A stretch of 64,000 nucleotides of DNA from Bacteroidales bacterium (GCA_017398125.1 JAFQHE010000062.1:1-64000), one strand, 5' to 3'; shown: positions 44,733-54,561, counted from the first letter of the stretch. Notes: a model not told the origin generated them from the sequence alone. A program made the numbers and translations.

Positions 44733-47006
44733 ATGAACATAGTAAAAAAATCCATCCAACTGAATGATGGAAGAATAATTGAGATTGAAACCGGCAAATT
44801 GGCCAAACAGGCAGATGGTTCTGTTGTTGTAAAGATGGGCAATACAATGTTGCTTGCAGCAGTTACCTGCGCCAAAGATGCAAAAGAGGATGTTGACTTT
44901 ATGCCTTTGCAGGTAGATTACAAAGAGAAATTTGCTGCAGCCGGAAGATTCCCTGGCGGATTCATGAAGAGAGAGGGCAGAGCCTCAGATGCTGAGATTC
45001 TTGTTGCACGTTTGATTGACCGTGCTTTGAGACCGCTTTTCCCAGATGATTTCCATGCAGAAGTTTTTGTTACAGTAAACCTAATCTCCGCAGATAAGGA
45101 GATTATGCCTGATGCATTGGCAGGTTTGGCCGCATCTGCAGCGATCGCAGTGAGCGACATTCCTTTCGGAGGACCTATTTCTGAGGTTAGAGTTGCAAGA
45201 ATAAACGGTGAGTTCTGCATCAACCCTACATTCTCTGAACTTGAGAAGGCAGATCTTGACATTATGGTTGCCGCAACAATTGACAACATCATGATGGTTG
45301 AGGGAGAGATGAAAGAGGTAAGCGAAGCTGTTATGCTTGATGCCATCAAATTTGCCCATGAAGCAATCAAGGTTCAGTGCCAGGCACAGTTGGAGCTTAT
45401 GGCAGAGGTTGGAAAGACAGAGAAGAGAACATATTGCCATGAGAAAAATGACGAAGAGCTAAAAGAGGCTTGCCATAAATATTGCTACGACAAATGCTAC
45501 GCAATTGCCAAAAGCGGCACTTCAAAACATGAAAGAGGTGATGCATTTGCAGCACTTGAGGAGGAGTTCCTTGCTACACTTCCAGAGGAGGAGCAGGAGG
45601 AGAAAGCTGCATTGGTTGCACGTTACTTCCATGCAGTTGAGAAAGAGGCTATGCGTAATATGATCCTTGATGAAGGTGTAAGACTTGACGGCAGAACTAC
45701 CACACAAATCCGCCCTATATGGTGCGAGGTTGACTATCTTCCATGTGCTCACGGCTCTGCAATCTTCACACGTGGTGAGACCCAGTCTTTGACAACAGTT
45801 ACCCTTGGTACCAAACTTGACATGAAAGAGACAGACGAGGTATTGGTACAAAAGACCGAGCCTTTCGTTCTTCACTACAACTTCCCTCCATTCTCAACAG
45901 GAGAGGCAAAGGCACAAAGAGGTGTCGGAAGACGCGAGATCGGCCATGGCAACTTGGCATTCAGAGCCCTAAAACCAATGGTGCCTACCGGAGAAGAGAA
46001 TCCTTATGCAGTTCGCGTAGTATCAGATATTCTTGAATCAAACGGCTCATCATCAATGGCTACAGTTTGTGCCGGCACATTGGCACTTATGGATGCCGGT
46101 ATCCAGATAAAGAAACCTGTTTCAGGTATTGCAATGGGTCTTATCTCTGATTCCAAGAGTGGCAGATATGCTGTATTGTCTGACATTTTGGGTGATGAGG
46201 ACCACTTGGGAGATATGGACTTCAAGGTTACAGGTACCAAAGACGGTATTACAGCAACCCAGATGGACATTAAAGTTGACGGCTTGTCATACCAGGTGTT
46301 GGAGCAGGCTCTTGAGCAGGCTCGCCAAGGCAGAATGCATATTATGGGCGAGATGATGAAGTGCATTGATGCTCCACGTCCTGACCTTAAGCCATACGCT
46401 CCAAGAATCGTTCAGATTACAGTTCCAGGTGAGTTCATTGGTGCAATCATCGGTAAAGGCGGTGAGGTTATCCAGAACATCCAGAAGACTACAGGTACAA
46501 CAATTACAATTACCGAGCAGCAGAATGAAAACAACGAGGCTGTAGGTGTTGTAGACATCTTTGGAGAGAACAAGGAGGGAATGGATGCCGCCCTTAACTG
46601 GATCAAGGGTATCGTTACAGTTCCTGAGGTTGGTGAGATCTACAAAGGTAAAGTTGTTTCAATTCTTGAGTTTGGAGCATTCGTTCAAATTCTTCCTGGC
46701 AAAGAGGGATTGTTGCATATCTCAGAGATTGACTGGAAGAAGACCGAGAAGGTTGAGGATGTCCTTAAGATTGGCGACGAAGTGGAGGTTAAACTTCTTG
46801 AAATCGATGGCAAGACCGGCAAGATGAGACTTTCACGCAAGGCTCTTATGGAGAAACCTGAAGGTTACGTTGAACCAGTTCGCAGACCACGACCTGAGGG
46901 AAAAGATGACCGCAAGGGAGGAAATGACAGAAGAGGCGGAAAGTTCAACAAGGATGAGAGACGTCCCAACAGAAACGAGAACCGCAAAGAGGAGAGCGCA
47001 GAGTAG
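44733..47006 (+). CDS. pnp: Polyribonucleotide nucleotidyltransferase (PNPase)
   Basis: A 757-residue, full-length PNPase. It has two RNase PH-like domains ([13 protein letters not shown]; the catalytic-domain [19 protein letters not shown] and [29 protein letters not shown]). A KH domain follows ([15 protein letters not shown], ~residue 570), then an S1 domain ([20 protein letters not shown], ~635). The C-terminal tail of ~55 residues is rich in Arg, Lys, Asp and Gly. It degrades RNA 3'-5' with phosphate. Repeat element R2 begins 18 nt after the stop. Confidence 0.97.
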   Translation: MNIVKKSIQLNDGRIIEIETGKLAKQADGSVVVKMGNTMLLAAVTCAKDAKEDVDFMPLQVDYKEKFAAAGRFPGGFMKREGRASDAEILVARLIDRALRPLFPDDFHAEVFVTVNLISADKEIMPDALAGLAASAAIAVSDIPFGGPISEVRVARINGEFCINPTFSELEKADLDIMVAATIDNIMMVEGEMKEVSEAVMLDAIKFAHEAIKVQCQAQLELMAEVGKTEKRTYCHEKNDEELKEACHKYCYDKCYAIAKSGTSKHERGDAFAALEEEFLATLPEEEQEEKAALVARYFHAVEKEAMRNMILDEGVRLDGRTTTQIRPIWCEVDYLPCAHGSAIFTRGETQSLTTVTLGTKLDMKETDEVLVQKTEPFVLHYNFPPFSTGEAKAQRGVGRREIGHGNLAFRALKPMVPTGEENPYAVRVVSDILESNGSSSMATVCAGTLALMDAGIQIKKPVSGIAMGLISDSKSGRYAVLSDILGDEDHLGDMDFKVTGTKDGITATQMDIKVDGLSYQVLEQALEQARQGRMHIMGEMMKCIDAPRPDLKPYAPRIVQITVPGEFIGAIIGKGGEVIQNIQKTTGTTITITEQQNENNEAVGVVDIFGENKEGMDAALNWIKGIVTVPEVGEIYKGKVVSILEFGAFVQILPGKEGLLHISEIDWKKTEKVEDVLKIGDEVEVKLLEIDGKTGKMRLSRKALMEKPEGYVEPVRRPRPEGKDDRKGGNDRRGGKFNKDERRPNRNENRKEESAE

Positions 47007-47023
47007 TCTCCTCTGACACAATA

Positions 47024-47118
47024 GAACGGCTGACGCAAAAGTCACCCATGAATAGCAAATCCCTGTTAGAGCATATTCTGACAGGGATTTTCTGTTTAAT
47101 AGAAAAGCTTTAAAGCTC
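47024..47118 (+). repeat. Dispersed structured repeat, copy R2
   Basis: The inner stem is AATCCCTGTTAGA (47058-47070), a 6-nt loop and TCTGACAGGGATT (47077-47089), 13 pairs with one G-T. The 5' flank GGCTGACGCAAAAG...ATGAATAGCAAA matches R1. The 3' outer arm is shortened, so this copy looks decayed. It lies 18 nt after the pnp stop. A 21-codon frame starts at the conserved ATG. Confidence 0.65.
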
Positions 47119-47138
47119 CATCCATACCTTAGTGTAAT

Positions 47139-47175
47139 AAAAAAGGGCGGCCTGAAACTGGAGCCACCCCTTTAT
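47139..47175. terminator. Bidirectional terminator between pnp and glyA
   Basis: AAAGGG (47142-47147) pairs with CCCTTT (47168-47173), and GGC (47149-47151) with GCC (47163-47165). There is a small internal loop. The minus strand continues into T6, so it mainly serves glyA. Confidence 0.65.
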
Positions 47176-47202
47176 TGTAATTTATCTCTGGCGCACTGTT
47201 TT

Positions 47203-48480
47203 CTACCATGCGTTCAAAGGACGTCCGCTCATCAACTGACGTGCCGATGCTTTGACCTCCTCCAACACTTTCGGATCATCAATATTGCTTAGAACCTTGT
47301 CTACAAGGTCAACAATTGTTACCATATCCTTCTCAACCAAACCTCTTGATGTAACAGCAGGGCTTCCTACGCGGATTCCTGATGTCTGGAATGGTGAACG
47401 GCTGTCAAAAGGAACCATATTTTTGTTTACTGTAATATCTGCCTGAACAAGTGTCTTCTCAGCAACTTTACCGGTAAGGTCAGGGAATTTTGTTCTCAAG
47501 TCAATCAACATAACGTGGTTGTCAGTACCTCCCGAAACAACTTTGTACCCCTTTGCAATGAATGCCTCTGCCATAGCTGCTGCATTCTTCTTAACCTGTA
47601 TCTGATACTCCTTGAACTCAGGTTGAAGAGCCTCAAAGAAAGAGACAGCCTTGGCTGCAATACAATGCTCAAGCGGACCACCTTGAATACCAGGGAAAAC
47701 GCTTGAATTCAACACTGCCGACATCTTCTTGATTTCTCCCTTAGGAGTCTTGATTCCAAATGGATTGTCAAAATCCTTGCCCATCAAAATGATACCGCCA
47801 CGAGGACCTCTCAATGTCTTGTGGGTTGTAGATGTTACAATATGGGCAAATTTGACAGGATTGCTCAACAGACCGGCCGCAATAAGACCTGCAGGATGTG
47901 CCATATCCACCCACAAAATAGCCCCCACTTTATCTGCAATTTCACGCATTCTGGCCCAATCCCACTCTCTTGAGTATGCAGAGGCACCTCCAATGATCAA
48001 TTTAGGTTTGTGCTCAAGTGCCTGTTTCTCCATGTCATCATAATCAATAATACCATCCTCATTCAAGTGATATGCAACGGCATTATAGAGGATTCCGGAC
48101 ATATTTACAGGAGAACCATGAGTAAGGTGTCCGCCATGTGCAAGGTCAAGACCCATGAAAGTGTCACCCGGTTTAATACAAGCCATCATTACTGCCATGT
48201 TTGCCTGAGCTCCAGAGTGAGGTTGCACATTTGCATACTCTGCCTCAAAGAGCTGGCAAAGGCGGTCAATTGCCAATTGCTCAATCTGGTCTACCACTTC
48301 GCAACCGCCATAGTATCTTGCTCCAGGATAACCCTCAGCATACTTGTTTGTACAAACTGAGCCAAGTGCCTCCAACACCTGATTAGACACAAAGTTTTCA
48401 GATGCAATCAACTCAATGCCGTGAAGCTGTCTGTTTTCCTCTTTTTTGATTAGTTCAGAAATTTGAAGATCTTGTTTCAT
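47203..48480 (-). CDS. glyA: Serine hydroxymethyltransferase
   Basis: A 425-residue, PLP-dependent SHMT. The PLP lysine lies in [14 protein letters not shown]. Substrate-site motifs include [39 protein letters not shown] and [14 protein letters not shown]. It interconverts serine and glycine with tetrahydrofolate and supplies one-carbon units. It is monocistronic, divergent from the SpoU gene. A -7 box TAAATTTG on the minus strand (48520-48527) lies 39 nt before the ATG. Confidence 0.97.
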   Translation of the reverse strand: MKQDLQISELIKKEENRQLHGIELIASENFVSNQVLEALGSVCTNKYAEGYPGARYYGGCEVVDQIEQLAIDRLCQLFEAEYANVQPHSGAQANMAVMMACIKPGDTFMGLDLAHGGHLTHGSPVNMSGILYNAVAYHLNEDGIIDYDDMEKQALEHKPKLIIGGASAYSREWDWARMREIADKVGAILWVDMAHPAGLIAAGLLSNPVKFAHIVTSTTHKTLRGPRGGIILMGKDFDNPFGIKTPKGEIKKMSAVLNSSVFPGIQGGPLEHCIAAKAVSFFEALQPEFKEYQIQVKKNAAAMAEAFIAKGYKVVSGGTDNHVMLIDLRTKFPDLTGKVAEKTLVQADITVNKNMVPFDSRSPFQTSGIRVGSPAVTSRGLVEKDMVTIVDLVDKVLSNIDDPKVLEEVKASARQLMSGRPLNAW

Positions 48481-48519
48481 ATTGTTTTTATTTTATCTAC
48501 GTGTAAAGAATATTTCTCA

Positions 48520-48527
48520 CAAATTTA
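48520..48527 (-). promoter_or_regulatory. -7 element for glyA
   Basis: TAAATTTG on the minus strand matches TAnnTTTG. A GTTG lies at 48551-48554, 23 nt away, slightly far for a -33 element. The opposing TATTTTTG (48540-48547, plus) may serve the SpoU gene. Confidence 0.4.
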
Positions 48528-48582
48528 TGATTTTAATTTTATTTTTGCATCAACATTCGGTAAAGTTATAATTTTTTTTTCA

Positions 48583-49119
48583 ATGTACAGAAAATTAAGG
48601 AATGATGAACTTGGACGTATATCTGCCCAAGAGTTCAAGGAGGCCACAAAACTCAGCATAACAGTTGTTTTGGATAATGTGAGGAGCCAGCACAATATAG
48701 GTTCCGCATTCCGCACTGCTGATTCATTTTTTATTGAAAGGATAATTCTGTGCGGAATTTGCGCCACTCCACCAACTGCAGAGATACACAAATCTGCTCT
48801 TGGAGCCGAGTTTTCTGTAGAGTGGGAGTATTATAAGGAGACAATGGAGGCTGTCGGGAAACTTAAAGAAGAGGGTTATACAATTATAAGCATTGAACAG
48901 GCCGAAGACTCCATTTCTCTGGAAAAATTCAATCCTCTTCCCGACAGGAAATATGCCCTCATCTTCGGCAATGAGGTAAAGGGAGTACAGCAGGAGGTAG
49001 TAAGCGCAAGTGATGCGGTACTGGAGATACCACAATTTGGCACAAAACATTCACTCAACATTTCAGTCTCTGCCGGAGTTGTACTTTGGGAGTGCTGCAA
49101 GAAACTAAAACTTGATTAA
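48583..49119 (+). CDS. SpoU-family RNA 2'-O-methyltransferase (TrmH-like)
   Basis: A 178-residue SPOUT methyltransferase with motif 1 VLDNVRSQHNIGSAFRTADSF, motif 2 YALIFGNEVKGVQQEV and motif 3 EIPQFGTKHSLNISVSAGVVLWE, which form the trefoil knot SAM site. It methylates a ribose in tRNA or rRNA; the target cannot be told from these motifs. The frame is open to 48463, but the ATG at 48583 starts the conserved region and has a -7 box 35 nt upstream. It carries two exact TTCCCGACAG copies in opposite orientation (48851-48860 minus, 48938-48947 plus), the densest pair in the window. Confidence 0.9.
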   Translation: MYRKLRNDELGRISAQEFKEATKLSITVVLDNVRSQHNIGSAFRTADSFFIERIILCGICATPPTAEIHKSALGAEFSVEWEYYKETMEAVGKLKEEGYTIISIEQAEDSISLEKFNPLPDRKYALIFGNEVKGVQQEVVSASDAVLEIPQFGTKHSLNISVSAGVVLWECCKKLKLD

Positions 49120-49153
49120 GCTGATAAAGCATCTTTAAGCATACCATTAAATA

Positions 49154-49266
49154 AAAAGGCTGATTCAAAGTAATCTAAATGAATGGCAAATCCTTGTTGG
49201 AGATAGGCTCCAACAGGGATTCGCTGTTTTATGGGAAACCTTTGGCATCAGGCTCTTTTTTATATG
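49154..49266 (+). repeat. Dispersed structured repeat, copy R3
   Basis: The inner stem is AATCCTTGTTGGA (49189-49201), a 7-nt loop and TCCAACAGGGATT (49209-49221), 13 pairs with one G-T. The outer arms (AAAAAGGCTGATTCAAAG at 49153-49170 and CTTTGGCATCAGGCTCTTTT at ~49240-49259) pair well. A T-tract ends the element, so it has the form of a terminator for the SpoU gene. Confidence 0.65.
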
Positions 49267-49513
49267 ACACACGTTCCAGATCCCCCCCTTTGGATGACAC
49301 AAAACAGTGTCCGCTCTCTTATACAGAGATGACATCATTTGGTGGTCAATATGTTACGAATTAAATGCCAAACAACCGCATAAAATGACATTTTGGCTAC
49401 AAGGGACTACATTTTTAGATATTTTTTATTAACTTTACGGAACTTAGAGATTGGCTATTTGACTACAAAAACACAAAATAAAAACAATCATTACTAACTA
49501 ACATTAATTAACT
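49267..49513. other. Upstream region and long leader of susC pair 2
   Basis: AT-rich, with a short hairpin GACAC/GTGTC (49296-49300/49307-49311). A weak -7-like TAACTTTA sits at 49430-49437, and no clear -33 box was found. No ORF is supported. Confidence 0.3.
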
Positions 49514-52500
49514 ATGAAGAGATTATTTCTGCTAGCGTTGGCAATACTCACAACAGGAGTAATGTTCGCGCAAACCAAAGTTACCGGAAAGGTGACTTCG
49601 GCGGAAGATGGTAGTCCGGTTTCTTTTGCAAGCATAGTTGTAAAGGGAACCACCAATATGGCTACTTCAGGTGATAACGGAGAGTTCGTTTTGAATAACG
49701 TAGCTAACGATGCCACTGTTGTGGTCTCATCAATAGGTTTCAAAACTATTGAAGTTCCTGTGAACGGAAAGGCCTATTTGGAGATTATCCTTTCACCGGA
49801 CACAGAAGCATTGGAAGAGGTGATGGTCGTTGCCTACGGTACAGTTAAAAAAGGTTCTTATTCAGGATCTGCTACTGTGGTTAAGGATGACGCCTTGAAA
49901 GATGCCCCAGTGATGAGTTTTGAGTCTGTATTGTCAGGTAAAGCTCCTGGTGTGCAGGTTGCAGCTTCATCAGGACAGCCAGGTGCACAGGCTGATATCA
50001 GTATCCGTGGTTTCGGTTCATTCAATGCCGGCAACGCACCTTTGTATGTTATCGACGGTGTTCCTGCAACAAGCGGTGACTGGTCTTCAGGTAACATCTC
50101 AACAACAGCAATGTCATTCTTGAACCCTTCAGACATTGAGTCAATTACAATCCTTAAAGATGCCGCTGCTGCCTCTTTGTACGGTTCACGCGCATCAAAC
50201 GGTGTAATCCTTATTACTACAAAGAAAGGTCAGAGAGGTAAAGTCACTTCAACCTTCAAAGCAAGTGTTGGTGTTTCTTACTTTGCATACGACAACTACC
50301 CATTGGCATCAGATGCAGAGACTGAGGAGTTGCACAGACAGGCATGGTACCACTATGGCCAGAACAACCCTAACGCATGGAAGAGCTATAATACATTGGA
50401 GGATTACGTAGCTGCCAAAGTTGAGCAGAACTACCCTTCAAGAGATGAGAGCAAATATATCTACAAGGATTGGGAAGATGTATTGTTCCGCAAAGGTATT
50501 TCACAAAACTATGAGTACAACATCTCAGGTGGTGGTGAAAAAGGCAGAATCTATGCTTCAGTTGCTTACTCTGACCAACAGGGTTTGACATCAATTGAGA
50601 ACTTGCAGAGGGTTTCAACAACTATCAATGGCGAGGCAACACTTAACAAGTTCATCAAATTGGGCGGTAACCTACAGTACTCTTGGACATTCCAGGAAGG
50701 TCACCAGGAAGACCACTCGAAAGATGACCCTTATACAATCTGGAAAGTTTACTTGAATGAAAGATGGCCTTATGCTTACAAAGAGACTGGCGACCTTTAC
50801 ATGGAGCGCTGGAACCCTACAGTAAGTACAGTTAACCCTGTTCCTACTTACGACATGCAGATCAATGACGCACGTCAGAACCGTTTGCTTTTGAAAGGCT
50901 GGATGGAAGTCAAATTCACAGAGTGGTTGACCGCAAAGACTACAATAAGCAGCGACTGGCTATATGTACATGACAGATTCGGTTGGCTATACGGACACCC
51001 TAACTTCACTGCATATGGTGAGCCTGGTGGATATATGTCAGACCGCCACAGAAATGTTAACCGTATGGTTAGTACAACTCAGTTGAACTTTGACAAGACT
51101 TGGGGAGACCACCATCTTTCTGCTATGGCAGGCTGGGAGGCAGAAGAGGAGAAATACCGCATGACAAGAGCCGGTAAAACAAGCTTCTCTTACGCAGGTG
51201 CAACTGAGTCAATCTTCGGTACAGAGTATGATTCAAGTTACTCATGGAGCCGTGAAGAGGGTTTGCTTTCAGTTTTGGGTAGCCTTAGCTATGACTTCGG
51301 TGCGAGATACTATTTGACCGGAACATACAGACGTGACGGTTCTTCAAGACTTGCTCCTGAGACACGTTGGGGTGATTTCTGGTCAGTATCAGGATCATGG
51401 AGATTCTCAAACGAGAAATTTATGGACTTTGACTGGTTGAACGACGGTAAACTTCGTGGATCATACGGTACCAGCGGTACTCTTCCAACTGATTACTTCG
51501 GATATATGTCAGTTTATGATTACGGTGTTTACGGAAACGAGGGTGCAAGTTATCCTTCAAACTTGGCTAACTCAGATTTGACTTGGGAGAAAAACAAGAA
51601 CTGGAACGTTGCTATTGACGCTACAATCTTTGACAGATACACTCTATCAGTTGAGTACTTTGAGAAGAAGACTACAGACTTGTTGCTTGACGCCAAGATT
51701 CCTTCAACTACAGGTTTCACCAGCACACTTTCTAACGTTGGTGCAATGAAGAACAGAGGTTGGGAGTTGGCTTTGAACGTTGACATTCTAAAGAAAAATG
51801 ACTGGGATTTGTCAGTTGGTGTAAACTGGTCAAAGATTGACAATGAGATCCTTTCACTATCTGAGGAGGGTGAGACCCAGACATCACGTCCTTACATCTG
51901 GAAACAGGGTTATGCATTCTACCAATACTACTCTCGTGACTATCTTGGATATGATGAGAACGGTATGCCTCAATATGCTGACGGTTCATTCTTCAAGAAA
52001 GGCGCAACTCTAACAGAGGATGTTATCCTTAAAGACGGAACAAAATTGGCTAAAGGTGAGAAAGCACCTCACGATTTGTACAACTACACTCCAAGAAACA
52101 GAAACAACTCCAACTCTGTAATCCTTGAGGGCAAGACCGCTCTTCCTGACGGTTACGGTGGATTCAATGTTGACTTGAGATGGAAAGACTTGTCATTCAC
52201 AATGGCATGGTCATACAAATACGGCCACTATATCTGGGATGACGGTACTGACGATTTGTACACAGACGGTTACCGCGAGTTCCACAGAAACATCGGTAAA
52301 TCACAGGTAGATGCATGGTCAGAGACCAACAAAGATGCAGCATTCCCTAAACGTATTGCCGGTAACAATCAGGGTGGTTACTACGATTCTGACAGATTCC
52401 TACACAGAGGTGACTACCTAAGATTGAAGAACGCTACTATTTCTTATACTATACCTAGAACATTTGTAAACAAACTAAGTTTGTCAAATGCACGTGTATA

Positions 52501-52630
52501 CGTGGCAGGTGCAAACTTGTTGACATTCTCTAAACTTCACATTGACCCAGAGATCCAGAACAGCGGTTTCTATTCATTGGGAATGCCTTCTATGAGAACT
52601 GTTACATTTGGTCTTGAAGTAAGCTTCTAA
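49514..52630 (+). CDS. SusC/RagA-family TonB-linked outer membrane transporter (pair 2)
   Basis: A 1038-residue protein with a signal peptide (to MFAQ). A CarboxypepD_reg-like domain covers ~20-105, then EEVMVVAYGT. The plug contains PLYVIDGVPATSG and LKDAAAASLYGSRASNGVILITTKKG, and the barrel ends in FGLEVSF. It is clearly homologous to the pair 1 SusC over the N-terminal and plug regions but diverged in the barrel, so the ligands probably differ. The susD gene follows. Codon bias is strong, as expected for an abundant protein. Confidence 0.95.
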   Translation: MKRLFLLALAILTTGVMFAQTKVTGKVTSAEDGSPVSFASIVVKGTTNMATSGDNGEFVLNNVANDATVVVSSIGFKTIEVPVNGKAYLEIILSPDTEALEEVMVVAYGTVKKGSYSGSATVVKDDALKDAPVMSFESVLSGKAPGVQVAASSGQPGAQADISIRGFGSFNAGNAPLYVIDGVPATSGDWSSGNISTTAMSFLNPSDIESITILKDAAAASLYGSRASNGVILITTKKGQRGKVTSTFKASVGVSYFAYDNYPLASDAETEELHRQAWYHYGQNNPNAWKSYNTLEDYVAAKVEQNYPSRDESKYIYKDWEDVLFRKGISQNYEYNISGGGEKGRIYASVAYSDQQGLTSIENLQRVSTTINGEATLNKFIKLGGNLQYSWTFQEGHQEDHSKDDPYTIWKVYLNERWPYAYKETGDLYMERWNPTVSTVNPVPTYDMQINDARQNRLLLKGWMEVKFTEWLTAKTTISSDWLYVHDRFGWLYGHPNFTAYGEPGGYMSDRHRNVNRMVSTTQLNFDKTWGDHHLSAMAGWEAEEEKYRMTRAGKTSFSYAGATESIFGTEYDSSYSWSREEGLLSVLGSLSYDFGARYYLTGTYRRDGSSRLAPETRWGDFWSVSGSWRFSNEKFMDFDWLNDGKLRGSYGTSGTLPTDYFGYMSVYDYGVYGNEGASYPSNLANSDLTWEKNKNWNVAIDATIFDRYTLSVEYFEKKTTDLLLDAKIPSTTGFTSTLSNVGAMKNRGWELALNVDILKKNDWDLSVGVNWSKIDNEILSLSEEGETQTSRPYIWKQGYAFYQYYSRDYLGYDENGMPQYADGSFFKKGATLTEDVILKDGTKLAKGEKAPHDLYNYTPRNRNNSNSVILEGKTALPDGYGGFNVDLRWKDLSFTMAWSYKYGHYIWDDGTDDLYTDGYREFHRNIGKSQVDAWSETNKDAAFPKRIAGNNQGGYYDSDRFLHRGDYLRLKNATISYTIPRTFVNKLSLSNARVYVAGANLLTFSKLHIDPEIQNSGFYSLGMPSMRTVTFGLEVSF

Positions 52631-52676
52631 TAAACCATCTACAAGTAATTAGAAAGAATTTAAAAAATTGAATAGT

Positions 52677-54143
52677 ATGAAAAGATTTATATACAACATA
52701 GCAATTGCTGCTGGCGTTCTATTGGGAGCATCTTCATGCGAGGGCTTCCTGGATAAAGTGCCAACTGACTCAGTTGTGGCAGAGAGCGCAATGGTAACTA
52801 TGGACGATGCCAAAGTTGCAGCAAATGGTCTTTATACCGAATTGATGTACTACAGCATGTACGGAACACACATCCCTTACTTAGGTGATGTAAGAGCTGA
52901 CAACATCTACCCTAAAGATATGGGTGGTACTGCAAACACAATCTATTTGTTGGATTTTTCACCAACTCAGACAAACTACTTCTCAATGTGGCAAGGCTTC
53001 TACAACATCATTATGAGAGCCAACACATTCATTGCAAACATCAATACTCTTGAGACAAGCTCTACAGAAGAGGCTGCCCTCAGAGACGATCTAATGGGTC
53101 AGGCATATGCTGTAAGATCGCTATGCTACTTTGACTTGGCAAGACTTTACGGTTATCCATACCTTAAAGACAACGGCGCTTCTCTTGGTGCAGTTGTACT
53201 TACTTCTGTAGTTTCACCTTCAGAGGCAAGACTTCCTCGTAACACTGTTGCAGAGACATACGCTCAAGCAGAATCTGACGTTGCTGAGGCTTTGAAATAT
53301 TTGTCAAGAGCAAAAAATAACGGCCACTTCAACTACTGGGCTGCAAAAATGCTACAAGGCAAGATTGCCCTTTACAAAGGCAACTACCAGTTGGCATACG
53401 ATGCAAACGTAGAGGTTGTAGAGAACTCTCCTTACAGATTGGTTCCAAATGACGAGTATTTGGCTTACTGGAGCAGAGTATGTGACGACGAGTCAGTAAT
53501 GGAATTCCTTGTAACTGCTGACGGTGACATTGACTCAGACGGTGGTTTCTACACAATCTACCACAACCTTTGGTTTGAGGCAAGCAACGCCGGCAAATCG
53601 CTTCTACCTACAAAGAAATGGAGAGAACTTTTCAAAGATACTCCTAACGATGTACGTGCAGAGATGATCAAATACCACGACCCTGAAACAGGTGTTATCC
53701 CTGGTCAGGAGTTCTATTGGTTGAAAAAATTCGTCGGCAACGAAGGCGGAACAACTTTCAGACAGAACAACCCAAGATTGTTCAGAATTACAGATGCTTA
53801 CCTTATGGCTGCAGAGGCTGCTTGCCACCTTGGCAAACAGAGCGTTGCTGACAACTACTTGAACGCTGTAAGAAAGAGAGCAGATGTTACTGCACAAGAT
53901 GTAACTGCTACTGTTGACCTTGTTCTTACAGAGCGTCACAAAGAGTTCATTGGCGAGGGCCACAGATTCTTTGACGTGATGAGAACTGGCGGTACAATCG
54001 TAAGAGACCAGAGCATTGACGAGCGCGACTATGCAGGTGCTACAAGACAGGTAATTGACTGGAATGACCACAGAATCGTGCTTCCTATCTCTGCTACTGA
54101 GCAGACTATCTACCCAGAGCTACAACAGAACCCTGGATACTAA
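52677..54143 (+). CDS. SusD/RagB-family outer membrane lipoprotein (pair 2)
   Basis: A 488-residue lipoprotein with lipobox LGASSCEGFLDKVP. The SusD fold shows in QAYAVRSLCYFDLARLYGYPY, AYLMAAEAACHLGKQSVADNYLNAVRKRA and FIGEGHRFFDVMRTGG, ending ELQQNPGY. The ATG at 52677 is preferred to the TTG at 52668. It lies 46 nt after susC and is closed by a strong terminator. No enzyme or sensor gene follows. Confidence 0.93.
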   Translation: MKRFIYNIAIAAGVLLGASSCEGFLDKVPTDSVVAESAMVTMDDAKVAANGLYTELMYYSMYGTHIPYLGDVRADNIYPKDMGGTANTIYLLDFSPTQTNYFSMWQGFYNIIMRANTFIANINTLETSSTEEAALRDDLMGQAYAVRSLCYFDLARLYGYPYLKDNGASLGAVVLTSVVSPSEARLPRNTVAETYAQAESDVAEALKYLSRAKNNGHFNYWAAKMLQGKIALYKGNYQLAYDANVEVVENSPYRLVPNDEYLAYWSRVCDDESVMEFLVTADGDIDSDGGFYTIYHNLWFEASNAGKSLLPTKKWRELFKDTPNDVRAEMIKYHDPETGVIPGQEFYWLKKFVGNEGGTTFRQNNPRLFRITDAYLMAAEAACHLGKQSVADNYLNAVRKRADVTAQDVTATVDLVLTERHKEFIGEGHRFFDVMRTGGTIVRDQSIDERDYAGATRQVIDWNDHRIVLPISATEQTIYPELQQNPGY

Positions 54144-54173
54144 CAGATAGGTAGATGCCTGAATAATTTCAAG

Positions 54174-54201
54174 GGAGTGACCGCTTGGTCACTCCTTTTT
54201 T
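54174..54201 (+). terminator. Terminator after SusCD pair 2
   Basis: GGAGTGACC (54174-54182), a 4-nt loop and GGTCACTCC (54187-54195), a perfect 9-bp stem, then T6. Confidence 0.92.
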
Positions 54202-54505
54202 ATGGGTAAAATTCACGGTAATTAAGGCCGTCATACAACTGACCGAGGAGTACATGCGGAACAAAAAGGAATCACTCTACGGCAATATTTGAGGGCAAAA
54301 ACCCCATACACTATATATAATGGACAACTCAAATGATCAGTCCAGATATAAACAAAAATTATCCAATAAAAAATCATTCTCTGACAGCATTCCCAACCAA
54401 GACACGCAGTATTAAAGTACCACAACAAACGCCCATATATGCCCCAAAAAAAATCAAGCAAACAGAAATTGGAACAATAGAAAAAAGAGGCACCAAAATA
54501 TAATA
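54202..54505. other. AT-rich spacer without recognised features
   Basis: About 300 bp between terminators. A minus-strand reading frame of 117 codons crosses it but overlaps the terminator at 54509 and has a Cys/Phe/Tyr-rich composition unlike a real protein. I see no RNA gene, repeat or promoter. Confidence 0.4.
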
Positions 54506-54545
54506 GAAAGGCCGGATCAATCAATGACCCGGCCTCTTTTTCAAA
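54506..54545. terminator. Terminator after the rnf operon
   Basis: AGGCCGG (54509-54515) and CCGGCCT (54529-54535) flank a loop in which ATCA and TGA-type bases can extend the stem. T-rich sequence occurs on both strands. It ends the minus-strand rnf-TPR transcript. Confidence 0.7.
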
Positions 54546-54561
54546 TATAAATCCTTTAATG

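Noticed and set aside
49179-49364. ORF of 61 codons as a small gene
   Set aside because: Most of it lies in repeat R3 and the rest is low-information spacer; structure explains the conserved part better.
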